Below the pieces are notes generated by a model that was not told where the DNA came from, ran no database searches, and saw only the letters and a list, made by a program, of their open reading frames with translations. Positions 26,501 to 34,878 of a DNA stretch of 64,000 nucleotides are shown here, piece by piece. A program made the position numbers and the translations under genes. The stretch is from Chitinispirillaceae bacterium (lineage in GTDB: Bacteria > Fibrobacterota > Chitinivibrionia > Chitinivibrionales > Chitinispirillaceae). How positions within the stretch are numbered: the first letter of the stretch is position 1; every line of letters begins with the position of its first letter. The stretch is taken from contig JAFGIN010000089.1 of NCBI GenBank assembly GCA_016929595.1, positions 62,001 through 126,000 of the forward strand, given 5' to 3'.

Positions 26501-27147
26501 TGGGTGGAGACGGATGGGCATATGATATAGGGTACGGGGGACTTGACCACCTTCTGAGTCTCGGTAAAAAGGTGAATATACTGGTTCTGGACACGGAAAT
26601 CTATTCAAACACTGGTGGACAAATGTCAAAGGCGACCCCTCCTGGAGCTGTAGCAAAGTTTGCTGCGCGTGGCAAAAAAACTTCCAAAAAAGATCTTGCC
26701 ATGATTGCAATGACCTATGGTTCTGTATATGTCGCAAAGGTTGCTTTAGGTGCAGATAATTCACAAACGGTGAAGGCATTTCTCGAAGCAGAGCGCTATA
26801 AAGGAACATCGTTGATAATAGCTTATTCTCAGTGTATCGGCCATGGCTATGATCTTGCATATGGGATGGAACAACAGAAAAGGGCTGTACAGAGCGGGTA
26901 TTGGCCACTGTTGAGATATAATCCAGACTTGCAGCTTCAGGGAAGGAATCCTCTGCAGATTGATTCAGCGGCACCTTCACTGCCTCTTAATAAATATATT
27001 TACAATGAAACTCGTTATACGATGCTTGTATATAATAGCCCGGAAGATGCGAAAAAGCTTTTCATGAAAGCCTCCGAAGATGTTGAAAACCGTTGGAAAT
27101 GGTATAAACACTGGTCACAAATGAATATGGAGAGGAGTAAAGTGTAA
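23584..27147 (+). CDS. nifJ: Pyruvate:ferredoxin (flavodoxin) oxidoreductase
   Basis: 1187 residues from the ATG at 23584, chosen because CCGGAG lies 7-8 nt upstream and MSSMITVDGNEAAARVAYK matches the family start. This single-chain enzyme converts pyruvate, CoA and oxidised ferredoxin to acetyl-CoA, CO2 and reduced ferredoxin in the cytoplasm. Visible are the N-terminal pyrimidine-binding domain (YPITPASPMGE), the gamma-type domain, and two 4Fe-4S motifs (C695 in CIQCGRCSLMCP and C751 in CTGCRICEEVCP). The C-terminal TPP domain shows GCGETPYL, NATGCSSIYGG, GGDGWAYDIGYGG and SNTGGQMSKATP. Length matches the family (about 1170-1200). The stop overlaps the next start (TAATG), so translation is coupled. 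It points to an anaerobic metabolism. Confidence 0.97.
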   Translation: MSSMITVDGNEAAARVAYKVNEVIAIYPITPASPMGEDADQWASQGKRNIWDSVPHVIEMQSEAGASGAVHGALQRGALTTTFTASQGLLLMIPEMYKIAGELNPTVFHVAARTVATHALSIFCDHGDVMAARATGFALFSSSSVQEAHDFALIAQAASLRSRIPFLHFFDGFRTSHELSKIESLSDETIRSMIDNLLVKKVRERALSPDRPFIRGTSQNPDIFFQAREASNIFYDACPGIVRETMIQFEKLTGRAYDLFKYYGAADAERIIVLMGSGVLAAEETVNYLIECGEKVGCIKVNVYRPFSVDDFLRVLPQTVRSIAVLDRTKEPGSTGEPLYCDIISALYQGMKQNNAKVRSMPEVIGGRYGLSSKECTPSMIKAVFDELSKKTPEQKFTIGIADDITMKSLSYDPIFTIGQPDQLQAVFYGSGADGTVSANKNSIKIIGKETPLFVQGYFVYDSMKSGSVTVSHLRFGKSTIKSTYKITKADFIAVHQFGFLERINILEMAKVNTILLLNSPYSADQVWNYFPRDIQENIIGKKIRVYVIDAYSIARECGLGGRINTVMQTCFFKLTSLIPEEYAIGKVKEAVKNTYGRRGEEIVSMNLKAIDQVSGKLYEIVVPAQATANFERRAPVPEDAPEFVKTRIAPMIAGKGDELPVSAFEPDGTFPSGTMKYMKRNITNAMPVWYPEICIQCGRCSLMCPHAVIRAKLFDPVELSHAPASFKYTDARNPSHKGMIYTIAVSPEDCTGCRICEEVCPAKDKSEPKRKAVTIIDSPEERTQAISDWNFFLSIPDYDRAKLNISTVRDVQFLAPAFEFSGACAGCGETPYLILLSRLFGDRAIIANATGCSSIYGGNEPATPWTKDQQGRGPTWSNSLFEDNAEFGLGFRLAIDKQIEYANELLIKCSTELGTYIVDSIINASQESEKDIQNQRVRVAALVNKLEEMDTPEARQLKAIADVLVKKSVWCVGGDGWAYDIGYGGLDHLLSLGKKVNILVLDTEIYSNTGGQMSKATPPGAVAKFAARGKKTSKKDLAMIAMTYGSVYVAKVALGADNSQTVKAFLEAERYKGTSLIIAYSQCIGHGYDLAYGMEQQKRAVQSGYWPLLRYNPDLQLQGRNPLQIDSAAPSLPLNKYIYNETRYTMLVYNSPEDAKKLFMKASEDVENRWKWYKHWSQMNMERSKV

Positions 27148-28136
27148 TGGACCTCTCGATAAAATTTATGGGTATGTCACTGTGCTCGCCACTGGTAGCA
27201 TCTTCTTCGCCGCTGTGGGAAAATGTTGATAATGTAAAACAGCTTGAGGATGCAGGAGCCGGAGCGGTAATACTGCCATCACTTTTTGAAGAACAGATAA
27301 TTGCTGAACAGAAAGCTTTGAACAGATATCTGCAACAGGGAACTGAACAGTTTGCAGAATCGCTTACCTACCTGCCGGATTTTGGTAACTATCGATTTAC
27401 GACTAATGAATATCTCGAAAACATAAGGAAATGTAAAAAAGCTGTTTCCATACCGGTGATAGGGAGTTTAAATGGCATTTCCAGAAGCGGATGGATCAGA
27501 TACGCACACAATATTCAGGAAGCTGGTGCTGATGCACTGGAGCTCAATATTTTTTATATGCCTGAAAATCCTGACGAAAAATCAGAAATGGTTGAAGCAA
27601 ACTATGTTGGGCTTGTCCGAGATGTTGTTGATAGTGTAACAATACCTGTATCTGTAAAGTTGCATCCTTTTTTAAGCTCAGTTCCTTATATTTTAAAGAA
27701 TATCAGAGACGCTGGAGCGTCTGGTGCGGTACTTTTTAACAGGTTTTATCAACCAGACATAGATTTAAAAAATATGAAACTTTCACCTTGTCTGAAATTA
27801 AGTACATCAGATGAGCTTGGATTAAGACTTAGATGGACCGGTATCGTATATAAAAAGGTTCAAATTGATATTGGGATTACCGGAGGAGTTCACACTGCAC
27901 AGGATTGTATCAAATGTATTGCTGCCGGAGCGAATGTCGCAATGATGACTTCTGCGCTTCTTGAAAAAGGAATTAATCATCTAAAAATTCTGAATACTGA
28001 AATCGCTGACTGGCTGCAGGAAAACGGGTATTCCTCACTAAAATCATTACAAGGTGTTATGAGCATAGAATCTACCGGCCAACCTGAAGCATATACGCGT
28101 GCAAATTATTTACAAATTCTTGGTTCATACAGGTGA
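27147..28136 (+). CDS. Dihydroorotate dehydrogenase-like flavoprotein coupled to nifJ
   Basis: 329 residues, with its start overlapping the nifJ stop by one base. The protein has the FMN TIM-barrel pattern of class 1 dihydroorotate dehydrogenases: LCSPLVASSSPL, VIGSLNG, GADALELNIFYMP, PVSVKLHPF, GVHTAQD. Family members next to nifJ are annotated as DHOD-like. Whether they oxidise dihydroorotate is unproven, and no other pyrimidine gene is nearby. The start-codon overlap with nifJ suggests a role in redox chemistry linked to the oxidoreductase. Confidence 0.85.
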   Translation: MDLSIKFMGMSLCSPLVASSSPLWENVDNVKQLEDAGAGAVILPSLFEEQIIAEQKALNRYLQQGTEQFAESLTYLPDFGNYRFTTNEYLENIRKCKKAVSIPVIGSLNGISRSGWIRYAHNIQEAGADALELNIFYMPENPDEKSEMVEANYVGLVRDVVDSVTIPVSVKLHPFLSSVPYILKNIRDAGASGAVLFNRFYQPDIDLKNMKLSPCLKLSTSDELGLRLRWTGIVYKKVQIDIGITGGVHTAQDCIKCIAAGANVAMMTSALLEKGINHLKILNTEIADWLQENGYSSLKSLQGVMSIESTGQPEAYTRANYLQILGSYR

Positions 28137-28150
28137 TTTTAATATATCAC

Positions 28151-28276
28151 ACTGTCTAATAATGCACAGGTTTTCATACCGGAGTCGGGGTCGCAATCGG
28201 TATCGAATAATACCGTTACTGAGGATCGATAGCGATTCCGATACCGACAGCGGCCCCGATAACTACTATCGAAAAA
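28151..28276. repeat. ~125-bp palindromic dispersed repeat, copy 1
   Basis: It begins ACTGTCTAATAATGCACAGG and ends CCCCGATAACTACTATCGAA. The left half (GGGGTCGCAATCGGTATCGA) is an imperfect inverted copy of the right half (reverse complement GGGGCCGCTGTCGGTATCGG), so the element can fold on itself. A second copy in the same orientation lies at 35033-35156. This explains the gap between the DHOD-like gene and the CNNM gene. Confidence 0.75.
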
Positions 28277-28426
28277 GTGCTGAGATGGGATTAGAAAACT
28301 GGGTGAAAAATCAGGCAAACGCTTCTGGGATCGCTATTGCAATGATCTGCTCGATACGTGCATGTAATTTGAATGTAGCTCGAGACTGCTTGGCTATTGA
28401 AATATTATGCATAAGGGATTTCTATA

Positions 28427-29707
28427 ATGGAAATTGTTATCGTTCTGATACTCATTGCAATTAACGGTTTTTTTGCACTCTCCGAAATTGCGTTTGTTTC
28501 ATCCCGTCGTGAAATTATTGAGGGTGAAAGAGAAAGTGGTTCCAGAAACGCTGCGATGGTTATCAGGATGATGAATACTCCCGACCGGTTTTTATCTTCC
28601 ATTCAGGTGGGTATAACTATGGTTGGTGTCATATCCGGAGTGTATGGAGGCGTTGCAATTGCCAATCACGTTTCCGGCTTTTTTGCCCGACTTGGTTTAA
28701 GCGAGAGATTTGCTTATGATGTTTCACTTGTTTTTGTAGTTGGCATGATAACCTATCTCTCCATTGTGCTTGGGGAGCTCGTCCCTAAAACACTGGCGTT
28801 AAAAGATCCCGAAAAAGTGATCCTTGCGGTAATTCCGGTGATACTGTTTTTTTCCAGAGTTACCTTTCCGATTGTCAGTTTTTTGAGCTGGTCCACAAAA
28901 GTCTTTGTGAAGTGTATCGGTCAGGATACCAATCGTTTGAATTCTTCAGAAGATCCTCTTCAGGAGATACTTGGCATTGCAAAAGCTGCGGCGCTGAGAA
29001 ATAAAATCAGCAGGGAGCAGGAAGGTATTATTATTCGGGCTTCACGACTGAAAACGACTGAATTACGCCAGATTATGGTGAAACGGTCTGAGGTGCGCTG
29101 TCTTAAAGCTTCTACATCACTTTCTGATGCACTTGTTTTTGCTCATATTTATCAGCACACCCGTTTTCCGCTTGTTGATGATTCAAACGGTAAGATTGTC
29201 GGATATGTTAATTTTAAGGATATTGTCAATGCTCTGCGGATCAATCCCGTCAATCCATCATTGAAAGGCATTTACAGACCGATTATTTATTTTTACGATA
29301 ACCAGTCGATAAATTTTGCATTGCGACGATTGATTACATCTCATCAGCATATCGCTATCATTCAGGACAATGACAACAATGTTGTCGGAATGGTGACTCT
29401 GGAGAATATTTTAGAGACTATAGTCGGGGATATAGAAGATGAATATGATATCATTCCCGATCACCTTTTTGAAATATTTCCTGGTCGGTATATGGCTGGC
29501 GGGGGAGTAGTACTGAAGGATCTTTATGCTGCGACCATGATCGATGCAGTTGAGGATACAAGAACTATTGACCAGTTGCTGAGAGAACATCTTGGTATGG
29601 AATTGAAAGCAGAGATGCAACTGGAGCATCTCGATCTGAAATTTACAATACGAAAAGTGAGCCGGTCGCACGTGTACGAAGTGATTATCGATAAGAGAAA
29701 CGACTGA
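28427..29707 (+). CDS. CNNM/CBS-domain membrane protein (HlyC/CorC family)
   Basis: 426 residues with an AAGGG ribosome site. Residues ~1-200 are the CNNM transmembrane domain, with the starting helix VIVLILIAINGFFALSE, IQVGITMVGVISGVYGG and YLSIVLGELVPKTLAL. A CBS pair (about 210-335) includes VDDSNGKIVGYVNFKDI and VVGMVTLENILETIVGDIEDE. The C-terminal CorC/HlyC domain (about 345-426) shows TIDQLLREHLG. Family members are implicated in Mg2+/Co2+ efflux or ion homeostasis; the older name hemolysin is misleading. The stop codon lies inside an octanucleotide array. Confidence 0.9.
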   Translation: MEIVIVLILIAINGFFALSEIAFVSSRREIIEGERESGSRNAAMVIRMMNTPDRFLSSIQVGITMVGVISGVYGGVAIANHVSGFFARLGLSERFAYDVSLVFVVGMITYLSIVLGELVPKTLALKDPEKVILAVIPVILFFSRVTFPIVSFLSWSTKVFVKCIGQDTNRLNSSEDPLQEILGIAKAAALRNKISREQEGIIIRASRLKTTELRQIMVKRSEVRCLKASTSLSDALVFAHIYQHTRFPLVDDSNGKIVGYVNFKDIVNALRINPVNPSLKGIYRPIIYFYDNQSINFALRRLITSHQHIAIIQDNDNNVVGMVTLENILETIVGDIEDEYDIIPDHLFEIFPGRYMAGGGVVLKDLYAATMIDAVEDTRTIDQLLREHLGMELKAEMQLEHLDLKFTIRKVSRSHVYEVIIDKRND

Positions 29708-29754
29708 GTGAATGAGTGAATGAGTGAATGAGTGAATGAGTGAATGAGTGAATG
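29705..29754. repeat. Octanucleotide tandem array overlapping a stop codon
   Basis: Six copies of TGAGTGAA plus two bases start exactly at the TGA stop of the CNNM gene. Every unit carries in-frame TGA triplets on this strand. Confidence 0.9.
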
Positions 29755-30169
29755 CGAATAGCCAATCTGCCATCAAAGAGTGGGGATACACAATGAAGTA
29801 AGAAGTAAGAAGTGTGAAGCGTGAAATAAGAAAAAATTCCTCATTCTTAATTCTTAATTCTTAATTATTCTGCCCCCACTTTCCGCTTTTGCAGTCCATA
29901 TATACATAAGCTACAAAATACATGGATAGAGACCAGCTTGTAAGAGGTATACTATGTTAAGCGTCATCAGTGAAAGTCGCTGTTTTTCCTGAATAAATAG
30001 ATAAAGGAAATGCAAAAAACAATATAGAATATCGAATCATGAATCAGAATCAGATTATCCCTTCTCAGGTGTATAAGTCAGGGCTGAAATTATTATTCCA
30101 TTGCTTATCACAGGTCATAGCAATAGTATTAATTGTTGTGTCTGAAACATTGCATGTACGGAGAATCTC
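29755..30169. other. Intergenic leader region of the LacI/HD-GYP gene
   Basis: Beyond the heptad element at 29777-29904, this region has degenerate seven-base-phased DNA (AGAATAT, CGAATCA, TGAATCA near 30025-30050). There is also a weak promoter candidate (TTGCTT, 17 nt, TAGTAT near 30100-30130). No gene is seen. Confidence 0.4.
29777..29904. repeat. Heptad-bearing dispersed element with conserved flanks, copy 1
   Basis: The left flank is AGAGTGGGGATACACAATGA. Five direct sevens follow (GAAGTAA, GAAGTAA, GAAGTGT, GAAGCGT, GAAATAA), then inverted sevens (TTCTTAA three times). The right flank is CTGCCCCCACTTTCCGCTTT followed by TGCAGTCCATATATA. The same flanks appear inverted at 34668-34878 around a longer array. 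Confidence 0.8.
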
Positions 30170-32533
30170 ATGAGTACCAAGGATCCGGTATCCACCCGGA
30201 TAACAATTGGTTTTTTAATCGATCATTCTGATAGCCAATACCAGTTTGGGATTCTGCAAGGTATTACAGATTTTGCCGCTCATCGGGATATAAATCTGAT
30301 CTGTCTGGAAGGGGGGCTTCTCAACAGCTGCGAACATTTTAAATACGAGAAGAATATTCTCTACGGGCTGGCCAGTGAGCGTCGTTTAAACGGTCTTATC
30401 ATACTTTCTGATTCGGTTGGTATTCGTCTTAATGATGATGCGCTTTTTCAGTTCAGACAAAGTTTTCAGCCATTGCCGGTGCTTTTTGTTGGTCGGGGAC
30501 ATCCTGATGTGCCATCAATTGTTATCGATTCCTATACAGGTATGAGGGAGATGGTTACTCATCTGATTGAAAACCATGGGTACCGGAAATTTGCCTTCAT
30601 AAAGGGAGTACAGGGCTCATTCCATGCAGAGATGCGCTACACTGCTTTCGTTGAAGTATTGAAAGAACATGAAATTCCGCTGGACGAAGACCTCGTTTAC
30701 GACGGTGATTTTCTGGAGATATCGGGAACACAGGCGGTCAGACACTTTATCGACACAAGTAAAAAACAACCGGAAGTCATAGTTGCCTGCAACGATGAAA
30801 TGGCTATAAGCGCTTTACACGAATTAAAACGCCATGGTATCCGGGTTCCTGATGATGTTGCGGTAGTGGGGGTGGATGATATTCCAAAGTGTGCCACCAC
30901 ATCACCACCGTTGACCAGCGTCCGGCAGCCCTTATTGCGTGAAGGATGGGCCGCAATGTCGCTCATGTTGGATATCCTGGAGGGAAATGGTCACTCAACT
31001 GGAAAAAATCCTGTTCAGATGTTAAAAACTCTCAATTCAAGAGTGATCATACGTGAATCATGTGGATGCACGCTTTCCGTGAACACTCCATCTTTTTTAT
31101 CATACAGCTCTCAATCAAAAGATAAATCATCAGAACCGGTTAATCTGCTTGAACAGTGTCGCGAGCAGATAAAGTACATTCTACAAGGTATTTCCTATGA
31201 TCGCAACTGGAAGGATGAAGCAAGTCTTTCTGCAAGTATGGTTGACTCATACCTGAAGTCCTGCCGGTTACGAGATGTAAACATATTTATTGATGAATGG
31301 CAGCAATTTCTGAAATTAAATTTTCATCTCGAAGTCGATGAAGTCATTATCGGTGGTATACTGCACCAGCTTCGCAGATGTATTTATGATCAGAAAAGGT
31401 CATCTATCGGTGATATTTTGTTCTGGTCTGCTTTAAGTATGCTTGAAAAACAGACACTTCAGAAACTTCGCAAAGCTAACAGTACAACTTTACGGGAAGA
31501 GTTAAACCTCAATCAATTGAGAGATCAGCTTGATATCAGATTCGACAGAGCAAAAATTCTCGATATTCTGTATAAAAATCTTATCGAGCTTGGCTTCCGC
31601 TCAGCCTATATGGCTCTTTATGATCAAAGTGCAGATACGTCTGTTGCACGCCTGGTACTGGCGTATACTGATAACCAGCGTCATCTTCTGCCTGAAAACG
31701 GATTGCCATTTCCTTCCACACTTCTGATTCCTGACCAGTTCTTTAACGGACACGAACAATTTTCATTTATGGTGGAAGCACTCTTTTATGGTGAGCAGCA
31801 GATCGGTTTCCTGATCCTTGATATGAGCAAGCACATAAACAGTATTCATGCAGGGATAAGGCGTATTGCGTGCAATATTTTCAGGAGTATTGATCTTGTC
31901 AATAAAATTGAACAGCAGAAAATCGAACTAGTCAACTCTATCGGAAAACTGAAAGAGACACTTGAAGGGATTATAAAAACACTCTCTCTTACTGTGGAAA
32001 ACCGGGATCCATATACTGCCGGACACCAGAGAAGAGTTGCTGAATTGTCACTTGCTATTGGTCGGGAAATGAAGCTTCAGGATGATCGGCTTGAAGAGAT
32101 CCGTGTTGCGGCATTGCTTCACGATATCGGGAAAATCTATATCCCGGCTGAAATCCTTAATAAACCAGGTAAACTTAAGCCGATTGAATTCGAACTGATC
32201 AAGCTGCATGCTGAAGATGGGTATAAAACTCTTAAAAATATCGCATTTCCCTGGCCCGTTGCAGAAATCGTTCATCAGCATCATGAGAGGTATGATGGTT
32301 CCGGGTATCCCAGGGGGCTTACAGGAAATGAGACATTACTTGCTGCCAGGATCCTCAGCGTTGCTGATGTTGTTGAAGCGATCACGTCGTTGCGTCCGTA
32401 TCGGGCTGCGTTAGGTATTGATGTTGGAATAGATGAAATTACCCGGTACAAAGGGATTAAATATGATTCAGATGTAGTGGATGCTGCGATACGTTTGTTT
32501 CAAAGTCAAGAGTTTACCATGCCGGGATGGTGA
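30170..32533 (+). CDS. LacI-type periplasmic-binding-like sensor fused to an HD-GYP c-di-GMP phosphodiesterase
   Basis: 787 residues, GGAGA site before the ATG, no signal peptide or membrane segment, so cytoplasmic. Residues ~10-290 are a LacI/GalR-type sugar-binding fold: IGFLIDHSDSQYQFGILQGI, VIDSYTGMREMVTHLIENHG, YRKFAFIKG, VIVACNDEMAISAL, IRVPDDVAVVGVDD, TSVRQP. It has no helix-turn-helix ahead of it. Residues ~295-450 are helical and ~450-590 look GAF-like. Residues ~600-787 are HD-GYP, with the HD pair at H651/D652 (LLHDIGK), HHE at 704-706 and DGSGYP at 709-714, which supports metal binding and c-di-GMP hydrolysis. The GH16 gene follows on the same strand. Inference: a sugar or nucleotide ligand controls c-di-GMP turnover. 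Confidence 0.88.
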   Translation: MSTKDPVSTRITIGFLIDHSDSQYQFGILQGITDFAAHRDINLICLEGGLLNSCEHFKYEKNILYGLASERRLNGLIILSDSVGIRLNDDALFQFRQSFQPLPVLFVGRGHPDVPSIVIDSYTGMREMVTHLIENHGYRKFAFIKGVQGSFHAEMRYTAFVEVLKEHEIPLDEDLVYDGDFLEISGTQAVRHFIDTSKKQPEVIVACNDEMAISALHELKRHGIRVPDDVAVVGVDDIPKCATTSPPLTSVRQPLLREGWAAMSLMLDILEGNGHSTGKNPVQMLKTLNSRVIIRESCGCTLSVNTPSFLSYSSQSKDKSSEPVNLLEQCREQIKYILQGISYDRNWKDEASLSASMVDSYLKSCRLRDVNIFIDEWQQFLKLNFHLEVDEVIIGGILHQLRRCIYDQKRSSIGDILFWSALSMLEKQTLQKLRKANSTTLREELNLNQLRDQLDIRFDRAKILDILYKNLIELGFRSAYMALYDQSADTSVARLVLAYTDNQRHLLPENGLPFPSTLLIPDQFFNGHEQFSFMVEALFYGEQQIGFLILDMSKHINSIHAGIRRIACNIFRSIDLVNKIEQQKIELVNSIGKLKETLEGIIKTLSLTVENRDPYTAGHQRRVAELSLAIGREMKLQDDRLEEIRVAALLHDIGKIYIPAEILNKPGKLKPIEFELIKLHAEDGYKTLKNIAFPWPVAEIVHQHHERYDGSGYPRGLTGNETLLAARILSVADVVEAITSLRPYRAALGIDVGIDEITRYKGIKYDSDVVDAAIRLFQSQEFTMPGW

Positions 32534-32852
32534 ATATCAGCCGACAATGCTATTAGTACCTCATTTTTTCCCGGGTCCCTGATAAGACGTAGTCAGGTGT
32601 GTCCTTTGGTCAATCGCTACGCGGGTCCCCCACTATAGTTTCCGCCTGTATCTGATGCAGCTTCCGCTCTCGCCCTCGGGATGGATGACACATTCGGCAA
32701 GCCGTGCACGCCCCAACTGAAGTCTTTAGCCCCATATTGGTTTTGAATTGAGACTTTTGAAATAACTGCCGGAGTACTATTTAAGCCGTGAAAGACAGCG
32801 TCATCAGCATTATATTATAATCGTTGATGACTGTACTCTAAAAAGGATACTT
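32534..32852. other. Intergenic region before the GH16 gene
   Basis: 319 bases without a gene. It holds the 30-bp repeat at 32751-32780 and an AAAAGGA ribosome site just before the GH16 start. No clear -35/-10 pair or terminator was found. Confidence 0.45.
32751..32780. repeat. 30-bp dispersed repeat, copy 1
   Basis: GACTTTTGAAATAACTGCCG followed by GAGTACTATT. A near-copy lies at 44958-44987 in the same orientation. Its ending resembles the TTAATTGCCGGAATAATA end of the 66-bp repeat family. Confidence 0.6.
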
Positions 32853-34631
32853 ATGAAGTTTCTAAGTGATATTGCGTTTTATATGCTTCCGGTGCAGATT
32901 TTAATAGTGTGCACATCCGCAGCTTTATCTCAGCCATCGTATGATAATTATGAATTGGTCTGGGGTGATGAATTCGATGTGGATGGATTGCCAGATTCAA
33001 AAAACTGGGGTTATGAAGTAGGGTGCAGTGTACGAAACAAAGAACTTCAGTATTATGCGCAGGCGCGGGAGCAAAATTCAAGAGTTGAGGATGGCGTTCT
33101 TATAATTGAGGCCCGCAGGGAAACGATGAATGGATGTAGTTATACCTCAGCGAATCTGCTCTCAAAAAAGAGGGATTTTAAATACGGCCTTTTTGAGATC
33201 CGCGCAAAAATTGATATCAGACAAGGGAGCTGGCCTGCATGGTGGTGGTTGCCCAACAGCGGCGGATGGCCCAAAGGGGGCGAAATCGATATGATGGAAT
33301 TTTATAAAGGAAACCTGCTGTTCAATGTAATGGATGGAAAACAGAAATGGACATCCAGAACAAAAGCGGTTTCATCACTGGGCAGTGGCTGGGCAGATGA
33401 ATTTCATGTATGGACATGGGAGTGGGACTCTACAAAAATCGATCTTTGGCTTGATGGTACTCTCATGAACCATTATCTGGTAGCAAATGCAAATGGAACC
33501 GGTCCCAACGGCGAGAACCCGTTTCGGCGTCCCGGTTATATGCTGATCAACCAGGCAATTGGCGGCAACAATGGTGGAGATCCCTCAGGAACCGCATTCC
33601 CGGTTAAATACCTGGTTGATTATGTTCGCGTTTACAAGGCAGGGAAAGATACCACAGCTCCAAAAGTAATCAGTGTAACCGCGTCAACAGCAGGAATTAT
33701 TACAATTGTCTTTTCTGAAAATGTTGAGAAGTCCAGTGCAGAGAAGCTTTCTGCATATACAATCGGGACTGCTGGAGTCAATCTTCTGACTGCAAAACTG
33801 CAGAGTGATGAACGCTCGGTTCTTATTACAACATCTGGTCTGTCAGATGGCGATACACACCAGATCACTATTAATAATATAAACGATCGAGCTGCAGAGC
33901 CAAACACTCTCTTCGGTGTAAATCGCGAATTTACCGTTGCACCCGAGAGTAAAAAACTTACCGGTAGTGTTATTGGAAACGGAAATCCCTACAATGGTTC
34001 AAGCAACGTGACGTATGATAAGGCTGTTGATGGAAGTAGTGCAAGCTTTGCTGATTGTACAGGTGATCTGTTGTGGGTGGGGTATGACTTCGGTGAAAAA
34101 ACAACCAATATTATTACCGGATTCCGTTTCTATCCGCGTGATGGTTACAGCGATCGGATGAGTGGAAAAACATTTGAGATTTCAACTGACAGTAAAACGT
34201 GGGAAAAGGTGTACACGATAGGCTCTGCTCCACCTGAGGGCAGTTATACGAATGTGTCTATTGTAAATACAAAACCTGTTCGGTATGTACGATATAACGG
34301 AACAGGTGGTAATCTTAATGCTTGTGAAGTTGAGTTTTGGGGATTTTCTGCTGTAGAATCACCGGTAATCTCTTTCAATGGAAAACCGGTCTCCATAAAA
34401 AAGAATGGATCCATGCTGCTTATGCCCTTTAACGTTTCAGTGTATTCTCTTGACGGTAAAAGAGTTTTTGCCTGGAAATGCGGCAGTAATGATGGTCCGG
34501 TAGTGCTTCAGCAGGTTCTCGACCGTGCCGGAGGAATTCGCCCCTCGTCAGATAAAATGTACCTTGTTTCAATCGAGGATATACACCAGAGGAAAATGTG
34601 GTATAGAGTAATTAACAAAAGCAAGTTGTAA
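32853..34631 (+). CDS. Secreted GH16 beta-glucanase/laminarinase-like enzyme with Ig-like, F5/8C and type IX-style tail domains
   Basis: 592 residues with AAAGGA before the ATG and a signal peptide (about 1-26). The GH16 domain (about 32-265) starts YELVWGDEFDVDGLPDSKNW. It carries the catalytic EIDMME motif with E144 (nucleophile), D146 and E149 (acid/base). WPAWWWLP and YLVDYVRVYK are also typical. An SbsA/Big-type Ig-like domain (about 268-360: APKVISVTAS, VFSENVEKSS) precedes a discoidin/F5-8C module (about 365-500: AVDGSSASF, DFGEKTTNIITGFRFYPRDG, VRYVRYNG). The C-terminal ~80 residues (VSVYSLDGKRVFAW...MYLVSIED) look like a type IX sorting tail. It likely hydrolyses beta-1,3 or mixed-linkage glucans outside the cell. 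An intrinsic terminator follows at 34633. Confidence 0.92.
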   Translation: MKFLSDIAFYMLPVQILIVCTSAALSQPSYDNYELVWGDEFDVDGLPDSKNWGYEVGCSVRNKELQYYAQAREQNSRVEDGVLIIEARRETMNGCSYTSANLLSKKRDFKYGLFEIRAKIDIRQGSWPAWWWLPNSGGWPKGGEIDMMEFYKGNLLFNVMDGKQKWTSRTKAVSSLGSGWADEFHVWTWEWDSTKIDLWLDGTLMNHYLVANANGTGPNGENPFRRPGYMLINQAIGGNNGGDPSGTAFPVKYLVDYVRVYKAGKDTTAPKVISVTASTAGIITIVFSENVEKSSAEKLSAYTIGTAGVNLLTAKLQSDERSVLITTSGLSDGDTHQITINNINDRAAEPNTLFGVNREFTVAPESKKLTGSVIGNGNPYNGSSNVTYDKAVDGSSASFADCTGDLLWVGYDFGEKTTNIITGFRFYPRDGYSDRMSGKTFEISTDSKTWEKVYTIGSAPPEGSYTNVSIVNTKPVRYVRYNGTGGNLNACEVEFWGFSAVESPVISFNGKPVSIKKNGSMLLMPFNVSVYSLDGKRVFAWKCGSNDGPVVLQQVLDRAGGIRPSSDKMYLVSIEDIHQRKMWYRVINKSKL

Positions 34632-34632
34632 T

Positions 34633-34670
34633 GCTGTTCAGAGTCCTGCTTTCTGAATGCAGCTTTTTAT
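34633..34670 (+). terminator. Intrinsic terminator after the GH16 gene
   Basis: GCTG..TTCAG pairs with CTGAATGCAGC (two-base bulge) and is followed by TTTTTATATA, directly after the stop codon. Confidence 0.7.
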
Positions 34671-34878
34671 ATATGGACCGCAAAAGCGGGATGTGGGGCA
34701 GATGAATTATGAATTATGAATTATGAATTATGAATTATGAATGATGAATGATGAATGATGAATGATTAATGATTAATGATTAATGATGAATGATTAATGA
34801 TGAATGATTAATGATGAATGATTAATGATGAATGATTAATGATTTCACTTGTGACTTCATTGTGTGTCCCCGTACTCT
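34668..34878. repeat. Heptad-bearing dispersed element, copy 2 (inverted relative to copy 1)
   Basis: The flank TATATATGGACCGCAAAAGC and the far flank GTGTGTCCCCGTACTCT are the reverse complements of the flanks at 29777-29904. Between them is a 20-unit array (34704-34844): five GAATTAT, then GAATGAT units, then mixed GATTAAT/GATGAAT units. Confidence 0.85.

Noticed and set aside
28099-28464. Open frame of about 120 codons between the DHOD-like and CNNM genes
   Set aside because: It runs through the palindromic repeat at 28151-28276 and overlaps both neighbours; content is repeat DNA.
29705-29754. Possible CRISPR array (also considered for 34704-34844 and 43262-43352)
   Set aside because: Units are 7-8 bp without spacers; no cas gene in the window.
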